A stretch of 64,000 bases of DNA from Galeruca laticollis (GCA_963921935.1 OY998179.1:62912222-62976221); one strand, 5' to 3'; positions 36,645-47,998 are shown, counted from the first letter of the stretch. Translations and numbers: made by a program. Notes: generated by a model not told the origin, from the sequence alone.

Positions 36645-38772
36645 TTAGTTGATTAGCTTATAATAAATTTGACTTAAGTTCTTAATATCCTGTCTATCAT
36701 TCACAGAAAACTTATCTTGTTTTATGTGTATCATCTCTTTAATTGACCATTTTTGATGATTGGTGTCTTGAGCTAAAATTTTTGTTTTTTTATAATCAAA
36801 TTCATGATTCTCAGTGCTTTCATGTTTGTGTAACGCGGTTGATGCATTTTTTGTATATTTGTTACCATTAATTCTACTCTCCAAGTATTGTGTAGTCATT
36901 CCTATATAATTCTTTGGACAATTCATGTATGGTATGGAGTATATAATATTTGATTTCTTGTTATCTTTGGTTTTGTTTTTTAGTTTAGTAAAAAGTGGCG
37001 ATAATGTGTTGTGGGATTTATGGCTTACATTGATGTTATTCTTTGATAAAATGTATTTAAGTTTTTCTGATAACTGATTTGTGTAAGGTAGGGCTATATA
37101 TGTATCTTTTTCTTGGCTTGATTTTATTTGTATATTTGGTTTTATGTTGGTATTGTATAATTTATATGTACGTTGTTTAATGATTCTATTAATTTGGTTT
37201 TCTGGATATTCATTATTTTTCAGAACATTTTTGATTTTTTTCATTACTTCAGGACGATATTCAGGTGAAGTTAATTTTATAGCTCTATTCGTTAATCCTA
37301 TAATAACACTTTTTTTTGTGATTTGGGTTGGCATGAGTTATAATTTAGATACCGTCCAGACCATGTTTCTTTTGTATATAGTTTTGTTTTTATTTTGTTG
37401 TTGGTTTTTTTAAGTGTCATGTCTAGAAAATTTATGTTGTTGTTGTTTTCGTTTTCTAAAGGGAATTTGATACTTCGGTTAAATTCATTAAAAGCGCTTA
37501 GGAAGGCATCGCACCTGTTACCCGGAATTACAGCTAAACAGTCATCAACGTATCTTTTAAAAAATGTTATATCAAAATTCATATCATTCAATACTTTTTC
37601 CTCTATATATTCCATAACGATTTGTGCTAGACTTGAAGAAATTGAAGATCCCATTGTACAGCCGTTTAATTCTTGGAATTCTTGGAAAAAGTTGTCATTA
37701 TATTGAAAGTAATTATTTGTTTGTGAAAGCATAATGCCTTCTAGAAATTCGTCATAATTAAGTGATGTATGTTGTTTGATCGAATCCCATTTATCTTTTA
37801 GTACATGTGTTATAAGATCATTTGGAATATTTGTGTACATTGAGATGACGTCCAGGGATATGATTTTATAATTATCGGGAACATGTACTGTATCTAAAAA
37901 CTGCTTAAGCATAAATGAATCTTTCACATAAAAATTATTTTTGGTTGTTTTTGATAGACTGTATGCAAGATATTTAGATAGTTTATAAAAAGGTGATTGG
38001 ATGTATGACACTATTGGACGCATTGGCATATTTGGTTTATGTAGTTTTGGTAGTCCATAAAGTTTTGGTGGTAGAGCATTGTGTGTTTGTAATTTTTTTG
38101 CTTCGTTTGCATTTATAGAGCCATTATTTAATAGTTTTTTTATAAATGTATTATTTTTGTTTTGGAAAATTTTGGTTTCATCTAATTGAATTTTTTGATA
38201 AACATTTCTATCACTCAGTAACTCTGTCATTTTATTATTATAATTTTCGGTGTTCATTATTAGTGTTTTATCACATTTATCTGGTTGTATAATTGTTATT
38301 TGGGGATTGCATTTTATGAATTCTTTAGTTTTCTTCAATTTTTTTGGATATTCTTTTGGGTTTCATTAATTTTTTGAGTTTTACGATGACGGAGTTTTAT
38401 TTTATGATTGGTGATAGTATTTACAACATCAGCTCTAATATTGTCTCTTATTTGATCTGGTTTATGTATAATGGCTGTTTCTATACTTGCAATATATTCT
38501 GTATAAGGTAGTTCATTCTCGTTCTTGTATGGAAGAGCGAAATTTTTTCCATATGCCAATACTTCTGTTATGTCACTTGGTATATGTGTATTAGAAATGT
38601 TTTCAAGCCACGAGTCAGAGTTTGGCTCAATATCATTTTGTGTACAGCTATTAATTAAATTATTGAACTTTTTAGAGTTTGCTTTCTTCATTTTTTGAAA
38701 TTGTTTTTCATATTTTGTTTTTTCTAGATTTACATATGAATTCAATAAGCTTTCTGGAATGATATTTTTCAA
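36645..38772 (-). pseudogene. Penelope-like RT plus GIY-YIG endonuclease, two frameshifts
   Basis: Reading from 38772 leftward. The N-terminal part (38772-38335) is lysine-rich. A frameshift in an A run near 38338 leads to the RT (38338-37298) with LPPKLYGLPKLHKP, MRPIVSYIQSPFYKL, ISLDVISMYTNIP, GCTMGSSISSSLAQIVM and catalytic RYVDD. A second frameshift in an A run near 37315 leads to the C-terminal part (to 36645). This has a CCHH-like spacer absent of clear cysteines and a GIY-YIG domain: IIYSIPYMNCPKNYIGMT, arginine in YLESRI, histidines in HKHESTENHEF and the catalytic glutamate in SIKEMIHI. About 700 codons in all. The frame after each slip is open over its full length, so the damage is recent. 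Confidence 0.88.
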
Positions 38773-38792
38773 ATTGTTTATTTCGTTTGATG

Positions 38793-39030
38793 CTATGTTT
38801 TTATTAATGTTTTTAAGAAACCTAGTAATGTTATGTTTTTATCTATCTGCTGATATTTCAATCGTCTCTTATTTTTACAATGGTATTGTATTTGAAAATG
38901 CTTCCAAAGAAGAAGCGAAACGTTAAAATTATATATGTCCATTTTTCATAGAAAAATGTGAAACATAATCGTTTTTAATTATTTCAAACAACCTAGGAAC
39001 CCAAGAAAATATACTTTTCAATATTATAAA
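38793..39030 (+). repeat. Penelope pseudo-LTR, right
   Basis: Inverted partner of 36332-36567. It stops 28 bp before the next (TA)n tract. Confidence 0.88.
38890..38935 (+). ncRNA. Decayed hammerhead-like motif in right pseudo-LTR
   Basis: Same motif with a better stem II (GCTTC/GAAGC) and GAAA, again with TTGAAAA in the first core box. Confidence 0.42.
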
Positions 39031-39054
39031 TAAATGGTTGAAGAAATTAAATGA

Positions 39055-39058
<4 letters not shown>

Positions 39059-39087
<29 letters not shown>
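39059..39087. repeat. (TA)n microsatellite
   Basis: Left 3' tail of retrozyme block B. Confidence 0.95.
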
Positions 39088-39088
<1 letters not shown>

Positions 39089-39148
39089 CAACAAAGAGAT
39101 TCATGGGTAATTCACGCAAAGTAGAGGGCTACTGAAATAGAGTGGTAA

Positions 39149-39193
39149 CCGTGGACATGCATGTTTCTGGCTCATTTTGCCTCATCAGCACGG
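39149..39193 (-). ncRNA. Hammerhead ribozyme, type I, block B unit 1
   Basis: Core CTGATGA, otherwise as in block A. Confidence 0.82.
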
Positions 39194-39313
39194 CATAACC
39201 AAATAATGATGTGATTTCAGCAGGGAAACCCCTGTTGAAATCCGTTATTTTGTGTTTTCCCATGTTTCGATTAACATCTTTGCTCCCAAATTTCACATCA
39301 TTATTTGGTTATG

Positions 39314-39358
39314 CCGTGCTGATGAGGCAAAATGAGCCAGAAACATGCATGTCCACGG
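39314..39358 (+). ncRNA. Hammerhead ribozyme, type I, block B unit 2
   Basis: Core CTGATGA, stem II GGC/GCC, GAAA and GTC all present. Confidence 0.83.
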
Positions 39359-39665
39359 TTACCACTCTATTTCAGTAGCCCTTTACTTTGCGTGAATTAC
39401 CCATGAATCTCTTTGTTGTTGTTGTTAACATTTCTCGCGATATTCCTACATCTTCTTTGTTATTTACTATGGGTCGGAAGATTCATGGCGGGGGGGGCTA
39501 TATGCGCCTCCGTGTCGATGTTGGTTGATGTCCTGAAAACTCGGGATCTTCCAATTGAGGACACAAATGGGCGTTTGGTTTCCCTGCTGAAATCCGTTAT
39601 TTTGTGTTTTCCCATGTTTCGATTAACATCTTTGCTCCCAAATTTCACATCATTATTTGGTTATG

Positions 39666-39710
39666 CCGTGCTGATGAGGCAAAATGAGCCAGAAACATGC
39701 ATGTCCACGG
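39666..39710 (+). ncRNA. Hammerhead ribozyme, type I, block B unit 3
   Basis: As unit 2, 352 bp downstream. Confidence 0.83.
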
Positions 39711-39806
39711 TTACCACTCTATTTCAGTAGCCCTTTACTTTGCGTGAATTACCCATGAATCTCTTTGTTGTTGTTGTTAACATATCACGCGATATTCCTA
39801 CATCTT

Positions 39807-39810
<4 letters not shown>

Positions 39811-39870
<60 letters not shown>
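39811..39870. repeat. (TA)n microsatellite
   Basis: About 60 bp between block B and the next hammerhead-bearing fragment. Confidence 0.95.
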
Positions 39871-39874
<4 letters not shown>

Positions 39875-40294
39875 TACCAAGTGTACTCTTTCAAATATTT
39901 ATTTTACGAGCTTTCGAATACAATCGTATTCATTTTTAAGTACTAAAAATTATAAAATATGGTCAAAAATTAAAATAAAGGGTATATAAAAAAATACTTA
40001 CATTATTTAACGAGACTGCAGGTAAAGTTGTAAAATATATGTATAATAAATCATTTCAAATAGTATCCAAAAATTATTATAAAACTTCAAAAAACAATAT
40101 ATGTATTAAATAATGTTACCAAGTCAATATGAGTTTTTTCGATTTGTATTACTTTGATGTTAAAAATAATTTTATTATAGGTTACTTATATGATTTGTAC
40201 TCAAATTTTTTGAATGTGGCTTTTCAAATTCTAATAAATATGCGTATATTACACTAATAATTAATTACACAAATAATTAATTTAAAATTATATT

Positions 40295-40300
<6 letters not shown>
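39871..40300 (-). mobile_element. Probable Penelope-type terminal fragment
   Basis: AT-rich DNA beginning at (TA)n with a hammerhead-like motif 35 bp inside, pointing to the (TA)n as in the 2.8-kb relic. No coding sequence seen. The right limit is arbitrary. Confidence 0.35.
39906..39945 (-). ncRNA. Degenerate hammerhead-like motif
   Basis: Minus strand: CTTAAAAAT, hairpin GAATAC/GTATTC, then GAAAGCTCG. The first core box is lost. Confidence 0.4.
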
Positions 40301-40330
<30 letters not shown>

Positions 40331-42833
40331 GGATGGTCAAGAAAAATTAATGAAATATATATATATATATAGCTGCAACTATATGAACAAACCTTGTAGA
40401 TTAGCAGCGGTTTCAGCATCAACTTCTACGCTAAAATTTTCCACTACAACTTTAACATTTTTTGCTGTATGCATATTGAAATAACAATATTTTTTATTCT
40501 ATAACATTAACAACTCATCATTCGTGTACTCTCAGCTGTCACATTACTGCAACTACATGACCATTTCTGTTAAAGTAGCACCAGTAAATTTCTTAGTCTC
40601 TAACAGGGCTTCTTAGAAAGTAGCGCGAAAATATTGCCAGTGAATTTCAGTAAAATTGGAACGGCTAAATTTACTGGGCAGTACTGTTCGGGAATATCGG
40701 AACATGGCAATATTATAACCATCACGATAATAAAAACAAAACAGCCAAAATTGGGGTCCGTGATTTTGCGTTGAAGCGAAGACAAAAGGAAATAAAAGTT
40801 GTCAGCATATTTATAACGTCTTCTTTCTTCAACATTTCCCATTGATAATAAAAATATCTATGAAATAATAAAATAAAGTTCACTATTGACGTTTAATGTC
40901 CATTGAATCGATTTCATGAAATGAGGGTTATAATAATCATTATAGTTTGGATTGATTATTGAAGATACCTGTTTCATTGCTACGTACTGAACAAATACAT
41001 TTGTAACCCAATATACTTCGATGAAACCTAAGTGCAACAGTCTTTAATCATTTTCAGAATGAATTATCATTGAAGCAGACACTGAAAAATTGAATGAGTG
41101 ATTGACTTGAATGGTGCGCAGCATTGCATTTCCTAACTGGTAAGTAGGAATATTATTAATGATTCGAGATCAAATCTCTGATATTATGCGATTATGAATT
41201 ATTTGTGTTTGTGGCTAACCAGCTCTGTTGTTTTTGAAAAATCTTGGAACAGTAAGCTAAGAACCTTTGCGTCAAAGTAATTGTACCATGATTAATTGTC
41301 TAAATGGTTCATGTTCATTTTGCACGAATTGTTTTTTTGCATTCCCACCTGGAATTCAGTGCTTAGTGTGCGTCAGTAATATAATTCTAATGCTATTTCC
41401 ACTGACAGTTTAATATGAGAATAATAGCACAGGTCAACTAATTCAAATATTTCTAAAGGAAACGTCGATGAAAATGATAGGTATAGGTCGTTATTTTTGG
41501 TCTGTCATTTAGATTCATCAATATTAATTAGTGATACTTGTTTATTGCATGAGGTGAGTTTTGAAAAGAAGGACACTACATATTTTGGTACTTCAGCAAC
41601 AATTTGATATAAACTTTCTCAATCGCTTTCAAATTAACTATCCCAGAAAATATTGGCTGTTTTATTCACGATAAAACGTGAGAAAATGGTAGCGAATAAG
41701 ACGATTAGGAGACAAATGCTCGTTTCAAAAATATGGTTTGTTGAAGTTGAGAACTGAAGAATTTTTGATGAACGTAGGTTTTATATTATAATTTCACTGA
41801 ATTCGTTCAATATTTTTTTGCTTTTCATCCTTCTTGCTACTATTTTAGATCCACATTTCGTTTTTCTCCATTTTGCACCAATTTTGTCATATATTGTGGC
41901 TCCATATTTTTATTTTGGTTCACGTCTACTGTCTGTCGTCGTCCTCCAGTCATATGCTTATTCCATTCAAATTTCACCTAATTACAGCCCTGCAGAGGAA
42001 GCCAGTCCTATATCAGGGTCATAAAATATTCTAACTCCTACATTCCATTCAAGAAAACCCCAATTCCTTACTCAATCTCATCCAAATTTTATATTATCTA
42101 CCAATTATGATTGCTCATTCATTGCACGATCAACTGGCACTTTCACTACGTTTTTCATACAATAGTATTTTTCGCGATCCTCGGCAGTATTTTTATTTCA
42201 CTTGTTCCCAATAGCCATTTGTATTAAAGGTCATGATAGGTTTTATTTTAAGTCAACATCAAACACTGTCCACGGTTGTGAATGAGAAACCAAACTCGAC
42301 GAAATGGGAGGAATTTTCTTATTCAAAGGCACATTATGAAGCAAAGTCTTATAATAAAAGATCAGTAATAGGATCATCCTTACAAAAGTGTAACTGAAGA
42401 TCACCAAGGATTTCATTGAGCATAGACAAATTATCCATTCCACAATCACAATGAAATTAGCACAAATCGAAGAACACTTAACCCACACAATGTGACTTTA
42501 ATATCGTAGGTAAAGACAATATGGAAGAAATAACCAAACGGAAACTGTTAATAGGAGAAATGTCATATTTCAAAATTTCAAGTGACAATTAAAACAATAA
42601 TCAAATTGGAAGATATTTAAATTTGCCTCCTTGAAGTGGTAAAGACCATCATTGAAATTTAATTGGAAGAATTAAATGGTTAGAAACAAATAATACACAA
42701 TCAAAGGAACGTGTGTCGCCCTTAGAGATATGGATGATATTTATCATCTTCATGAAGAGTTAGGTAGTTAGAGATAAAAAAGTTTCAAAATTCCTTTCAG
42801 CTTATATAACGTCACGTGTTAGCCAGGAAAGTA
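40301..42833. other. Unassigned AT-rich region
   Basis: Short (TA)n runs at 40301-40330 and 40356-40371. Frames of 60-80 codons occur (for example 40842-40600 on the minus strand), but none has a recognisable motif or coding context. No known repeat is seen. Confidence 0.5.
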
Positions 42834-42940
42834 GTTGTTATCCTCTTAGAAGAACGGTCAAACTGATATGTCGAAATTATTAACATTTTGACTTAAACGG
42901 AGGTGTATAGTAGAAAACCGAAATGTATCTTTAATATAGA
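42834..42940 (+). repeat. Direct repeat of about 105 bp, copy 1
   Basis: Shares ATGTCGAAATTATTAACATT and flanking text with 43311-43420 at roughly 80%. Confidence 0.7.
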
Positions 42941-43150
42941 CACACCTCGTATTTTATGAAATTTTAATTTATTCTATTTCATACGACTTATACGGTCCAA
43001 TAATTATCTGAGGTGATGGTTCGCAGTTGGGAGTGAGAATGGCGCCAGCTGACTATTTCTCGTAAGTGTGTAACCACACGAGCCAAATAGAGGTTGTCCG
43101 AAGGCGGAGTCTTCAGTTTGAATTAGAGACTCCGAACTACAAGGTATCAC

Positions 43151-43195
43151 GGCACTCTTGAAGAGACTCAAGGAGGTCGAAATCGGTTAGTGTAC
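43151..43195 (+). ncRNA. Possible hammerhead-like motif
   Basis: CTTGAAGA, a GAC/GTC hairpin, then GAAATCGG. Close to a hammerhead core but with an extra T in the first box and a short stem II. It lies between the two 105-bp direct repeats. Confidence 0.35.
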
Positions 43196-43310
43196 TATGC
43201 CCTTCTCCTCACAGTTGCGAATCACCACAGATGTCTGTATTGACAAAAGGGTCAATAGACGTCACGTTCTTCGAAGGGGATGTAATTCAATATTCTGCGT
43301 GTTTGGAAAG

Positions 43311-43420
43311 TATTTGTTTTATCCTTTTCGAAGAACATTCAGACTAATATGTCGAAATTATTAACATTTTGACATAAACGAAGATTTACAGTAGAAAACT
43401 GGAATTTATCCATAGTAGAT
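43311..43420 (+). repeat. Direct repeat of about 105 bp, copy 2
   Basis: Partner of 42834-42940. The copies enclose an element of about 370 bp with an imperfect inverted repeat (GGTGATGGTTCGCAGTTG and CAGTTGCGAATCACC). Confidence 0.7.
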
Positions 43421-43583
43421 CTTTGTCGAATAATTATTGCGGAAGGGGCAAAATAAAAAGTGGTATCTTCATACTTTTGGTCCAAGCTTTCGGAATTCAT
43501 TTTTTTTATTTCCAAGGATACAGTATATGAGAATGATATATAGTGTACAAGGTAAATTGTACATAATATCAAAACATGCATTG

Positions 43584-43588
<5 letters not shown>

Positions 43589-43635
<47 letters not shown>
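43589..43635. repeat. (TA)n microsatellite
   Basis: Left 3' tail of retrozyme block C. Confidence 0.95.
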
Positions 43636-43636
<1 letters not shown>

Positions 43637-43702
43637 CAACAACAAAGAGATTTTTGGGTAGTTCACGCAAAAAGAAAGAGGGCTACTGAAACAGAGTGGT
43701 AA

Positions 43703-43747
43703 CCGCGGACTAGCATGTTTCTGGCTCATTTGCCATCTTCAGCACGG
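43703..43747 (-). ncRNA. Hammerhead ribozyme, type I, block C unit 1
   Basis: Minus strand: CCGTG/CGCGG stem I with a G-U pair, core CTGAAGA, GAAA, GTC. Stem III is altered to ACATGCTAGT. Confidence 0.65.
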
Positions 43748-44062
43748 TATAACCAAATAAGGATGTGAAATTTGGGAGCAAAGATGTTAATTGAAACATG
43801 GGAAAACACAAAACAACGGATTTCAACAGGGAAACCCAACGCTCGTTTGTGCCTCCAATTGGAAGATCCCGAGTTTTCAGGACAACAACCAAAATCGACA
43901 CGGAGGCGCATATAGCATCACTGCCTGAACCTTCCGACCCATAGTAAATAACAAAGAAGATGTAGGAATATCGCGTGATATGTAAACCACAACAACAAAG
44001 GATTTCTTGGGTAATTCACGCAAAAAGAAAAAAGAAAGAGGGCTACTGAAACAGAGTGGTAA

Positions 44063-44107
44063 CCGCGGACATGCATGTTTTTGGCTCATTTGCCGTCTTG
44101 AGCATGG
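44063..44107 (-). ncRNA. Decayed hammerhead ribozyme, block C unit 2
   Basis: The core reads CTCAAGA and the GAAA region AAAAA, so it is probably inactive. Confidence 0.6.
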
Positions 44108-44433
44108 TAATAAGGATGTGAAATTTTTGGGAGCAAAGATTTTAATTGAAACATGGGAAAACACAAAACAACGGATTTCAACAGGGAAACTAAACGCTTC
44201 AATTGGAATATCGCGAATTTCCAAGACAACAACCAAAATCGACACGGAGGCGCATATAACCTCCCTGCCCCCTTCTACCACCTGCCCTTTGGTTGTTTTC
44301 CTGAAAACTCGGGATCTTCCAATTGAAGGCACAAATGAGCGTTTGGTTTCATTGTTGAAATCCGTTGTTTTGTGTTTTCCCATGTTTCAGTTAACATCTT
44401 TGCTCCCAAATTTCACATTCTTATTTGGTTATA

Positions 44434-44478
44434 CCGTGCTGAAGACGGCAAGTGAGCAAGAAACATGCATGTCCGCGG
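44434..44478 (+). ncRNA. Hammerhead ribozyme, type I, block C unit 3
   Basis: Core CTGAAGA, GAAA and GTC are present; stem I CCGTG/CGCGG is kept through a G-U pair. Stem II is shorter than in block D. Confidence 0.7.
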
Positions 44479-44657
44479 TTACCACTCTGTTTCAGTAGCC
44501 CTTTTTCTTTTAGCGTGAATAACCCAATAATCTCTTTGTTGTTGATGTTACATATCACACTTATTCCTATATCTTCTATGTTATTTACTATGGGTCAGGA
44601 GGTTCAGGGTATATGCGCCTCCGTGTCGATTTTGGTTGTCCTGAAAACTCGGGATCT

Positions 44658-45332
44658 GTAGTCAATAATGAATGGCCAATGGTCAATGTTCAAAAAGGTG
44701 CAGAATGAACCTTAACGTTTTTCCCATGTTATTTCCCATAAGGAATGCTCCCGAATCAGTGCTGCATATCTACCAGTATTGTTTTTGAATAATTGAAAAA
44801 CGTATGTTTTTTTGAGGTTATGACATGAAACATAAATACATCTATTATAACAACGAGGTATTACCAAAAAGCCATTGAGATATCACTGGTGTTTGTGAGC
44901 TGATGAGGTCACAGGCTTTTTCGAGCGAAATTTAAAACATTATTCAAAATACATGATTTTTAAAGTTTTAGTCATATTTGAAAAGAAAAAATATTTGCGG
45001 CTATATTAGACACTAATACACGGTTTAGAACACTTTTCCAAAAATAGTCAACATCCCATTAACGTGAAATTGAATTATTACAAATTATCCCCGATCACGA
45101 TATCCCCATTTACTACAAATTGCTAAAATCAATCAAAACAGTTTCAGCAATAATACATTCATTGAAAAATACCAAAAATTCACACTAACAGTGTATTCAA
45201 AATACTAAGATAATGCAAAGCAGTTATATTGGAAAACACCAACTATATACCACTATACGCTGGAGACAAGACAAGGAAACTTATCTTATAAAGGCTCGGG
45301 TGCCCTCAGCGATGTCAGGTGTCTTCGGCATT
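44658..45332. other. Unassigned AT-rich region
   Basis: Nothing recognisable before the minisatellite. Confidence 0.5.
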
Positions 45333-45412
45333 CTAACGTGAGCGGTATCCTAGCGTAACTAAGTGTTGATCTAGCGTGAGCGATATCCTTGCGTTCACCT
45401 AGCGCTGACTAA
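45333..45412 (+). repeat. 11-bp minisatellite, left part
   Basis: Variants of CTAGCGTTGAC in tandem, with two 6-bp interruptions (GGTATC, GATATC). It continues on the other side of the Harbinger element. Confidence 0.75.
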
Positions 45413-45989
45413 GGCCCGGTGGTACCAATTTCAGTTCAAAGAAAGTTCAGATGAACTGACAGTCAACATTGAACATTGTTCAAAAAAATTACTGTTGTAT
45501 CAGCTCCGGTTCAAGTAATCCAACGATCAGGTTAGGTTGGCTACCATGAAATGTAAAGTTCCTAATATCACATGATACTTTTTGGTGTTTTATGCGGTTT
45601 TGAGAAAAGATAAATTGTCGAGACAATGGAATAAATAATAAAGAAGATGATGTTAGTCAAATGTTACTAAAAAATTTTGAATTTTGCTCTCGTATATCGT
45701 GTACGAAGATTGTATAACGTTATGTTTCAAAATCAACAAGGAAGCTCCAAAACAATGAGAAGTTTTAAGAGTCTGTTGTTCTTTCGGAACATGAGATTGT
45801 TGAGATCGAAGAGATATCAGAAACTTCCCAAAGTCATTCAGACTCCCAATGGTTAGCAGGTGATGCTGCACATTTGCTGAAAACCCCAAAATCACACTTT
45901 TTAAATGCCAGTGGTTCTGCGACAGTTGACCACTTAACGTCAAGCCCAAGTATGAAAATGGCCGTCAACTTGCCAATGAAAATAAATTG

Positions 45990-46260
45990 CAGTGGAATAA
46001 CCCCGAAAAAAATAATGGAACCGTAATAAAAACTCCTTTCAAAAAAATACAGGATTTGGGTACAGAGCTGAAGAATGGGCTCGATGTAAATGTGTGTTTG
46101 CAGAATTGGAAAAACAAGGATATATTGACGAGCAGAAGATCAAACTGCAACATATGCAATAGAATCATGATAAAAAATCAAGCTTATTGGAAAGAGATGC
46201 TGAAGAAAATAGGAAATGGGCATATGAATAACACCTAGAAAAAATGGAACTTTTAAGGAT
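45990..46260 (+). pseudogene. Possible second Harbinger ORF fragment
   Basis: Interrupted frames read ELEKQGYIDEQKIKLQ and LLERDAEENRKWAYE, a charged helical end like that of the Myb/SANT-type accessory protein of Harbinger elements. The DNA-binding part is not recognisable. Confidence 0.35.
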
Positions 46261-46413
46261 GTAAAAGGCAGTTCTTTAGAAGAAACTCTCAGCATGATTA
46301 AAAAGATACTAATGTTTTTATTTTATTTTATTACTAAATGTTTAACAAAACATAAAAAATATTGACTAACTTTTTTACCCTTTACAAAAATGGATAATAA
46401 TTATTTAATAAAT

Positions 46414-47576
46414 TTAGTTCCGTTCATGGATGATATTCTGAAAATAACTAATCAAAACTTGCCTAGTTGCATTTTTGATAGTAATTGCATTATGCATGAT
46501 GTTTGGGTCTTGTATATAGGTATTGATATCATTTGATAATTGGATTGCTGCTTCAACCTCTTCGTAAAGTGACAATTCATTGATATCTTCTCCTTTTATC
46601 ATGCAAATATTATGTAGAACTGAGCATGCAACTACTACAGCCTAAACTTTGTCCAATCTGAGACGAATTTCCAAGGCTAAAATTGGAAACCGCCTTTTTA
46701 AGACACCGAAAAGTATTTCAATTGCATTTTGGGTACGAATTTGAGATTCGTTAAAAAGATTTTCTGCATCTGTTCTAGGATTAGTCGAAGGTGTTATTAA
46801 GTATGGTTCTATTCCATAACCACTGTCCCCAACTAGCAAATCTTCACCATATATTCCATGTTCAAACTCATGCCTAACCCTGTCCTAGAATCATGGGCAG
46901 ATCCTGGCCATCTACAGACGATACTTCTAATACTTAAGTTAGCATCTCCAATCATTTGCACATTCATGGAAAATAATTTTTTTCTATTCCTATATAGTTC
47001 ACCATGTGGTCCTCCTGGACTAATTGATTTTATATGGGTACAATATACATCTGGGAAATCTTCCTATTTTGTAAGACCCTTCCTTCACAATTTGTTTTTC
47101 TTCCTCGGTTCTATGCATCTTTATTACTCAATTTTTGAGAGTGGCAAATGCCCGTAATACTTTGATAACAACTCTGCTGGCTGTAGATTTATCTACTCCA
47201 CAAAAGTCGCCCAATACTTGTAAGAACGAACCAGTGGACAAAAATCGTACCTCTACCAAAAACATTTCACTTGGAGAAAGTGCATGATTTCTGGATAATA
47301 AAATTAGGTAATAGAAAAATTTTAATATTATATTCTAGAAACCAGATACTTATTGATGTCTGAAACAATGATGTCATGTAATTCGTCTAATACAAATTGA
47401 GCAGTTTCCTTAGAAAATCGGAATCTACATTTAAATTCGTTATCATTCCGTATTTCAAAATGGATTAGCCTTTCTCGGTAAGTTTGAGGAAGTCTAGGAT
47501 TTTCGACCAGATCAATTAGCTCTAAAAAATCTTCATCATCCGTTAATTCTGCTAATATTAAATCCATATTGTACAT
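46414..47576 (-). pseudogene. HARBI1-type transposase, broken
   Basis: Cuts and joins DNA at TWA sites. The N-terminus (47576-47328) has ELTDDEDFLELIDL and CRFRFSKETAQFVL. The middle is frame-shifted but readable: FCGVDKSTASRVV, then GDANLSIRSIVCRWPGSAHD with a catalytic aspartate. The next part (46839-46642) carries LVGDSGYGIEPYLITP and AIEILFGVLKRRFPIL, the second aspartate and the conserved helix of the DDE domain. The C-terminus ends at 46414. Several frameshifts and at least one stop make it a pseudogene. Confidence 0.82.
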
Positions 47577-47827
47577 GTAGGTTTTCTAATAAACTCGACA
47601 AAATATTTACTTTCTGTAGATAAACAACAATAACACAAACAGAAAAAGCTAGGTTATATTGCACGTTCATAGCATGAACCACGCTTGAACGGACCGAAAT
47701 GATGCGTTCTAGTGAACCGAATTTTGATCTATGGTTCAGTCGTGATCGAGGTTGATACAACTTGATTTTTAACGTGATCGCAGTTCATTGTTGAACTGTT
47801 GTTGAACCGAGTTGGTACAACCGGGCC

Positions 47828-47881
47828 TTAGTGGCGACCTAGCCGTGATCTAGAGGTAACCTAGAGTTGACCCAACGTGGG
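47828..47881 (+). repeat. 11-bp minisatellite, right part
   Basis: Units CTAGCCGTGAT, CTAGAGGTAAC and CTAGAGTTGAC. Removing the Harbinger element and one target copy restores the 11-bp register. Confidence 0.75.
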
Positions 47882-47936
47882 TATAAAGTTGGCGTTGACA
47901 TGGTGTTCATTTAGCGGATGCAGAGCTGCAATGGGA

Positions 47937-47937
<1 letters not shown>

Positions 47938-47998
<61 letters not shown>

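Larger units (their letters stand above)
36332..39030 (-). mobile_element. Penelope-like retroelement (EN+) with inverted pseudo-LTRs
   Basis: A 2.7-kb element on the minus strand encoding an RT followed by a GIY-YIG endonuclease, the defining order of endonuclease-bearing Penelope-like elements. It is flanked by about 235-bp repeats in inverted orientation, each ending at or near (TA)n. The left repeat is the 3' untranslated end of the element; the right one is an inverted copy of that end joined upstream of the 5' end. The ORF is interrupted only by two frameshifts in A runs. Confidence 0.9.
39088..39810. mobile_element. Retrozyme-like block B, head-to-head, three hammerheads
   Basis: A partial minus-strand unit (39088 to about 39228) is joined head-to-head with nearly two plus-strand units. 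The switch lies between GTGATTTCAGCAGGGAAACC and CCTGTTGAAATCCG. Outer ends again run into (TA)n. Plus-strand hammerheads are 352 bp apart. Confidence 0.85.
43636..44657. mobile_element. Retrozyme-like block C, head-to-head, diverged
   Basis: Two minus-strand units (to about 44280) joined head-to-head to one plus-strand unit that stops at 44657 without a TA tail. This is an older subfamily: units differ from blocks A, B and D by many substitutions and small gaps. Minus-strand ribozymes are 360 bp apart. Confidence 0.8.
45413..47827 (-). mobile_element. PIF/Harbinger DNA transposon
   Basis: Ends are inverted GGCCCGGTGGTACCAA (left) and GGCCCGGTTGTACCAA (right, minus strand). The flanks read TAA and TTA, matching the 3-bp TWA target of this superfamily with one change. 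The element carries a decayed HARBI1-type transposase on the minus strand and traces of a second ORF on the plus strand. Confidence 0.85.

Noticed and set aside
43470..43515. Another hammerhead-like motif (CGAAAGCTTGG on the minus strand)
   Set aside because: Only the GAAAGCTTGG part is clear; no CTGATGA-like box or good stem II, and the neighbouring (TA)n lies on the wrong side.
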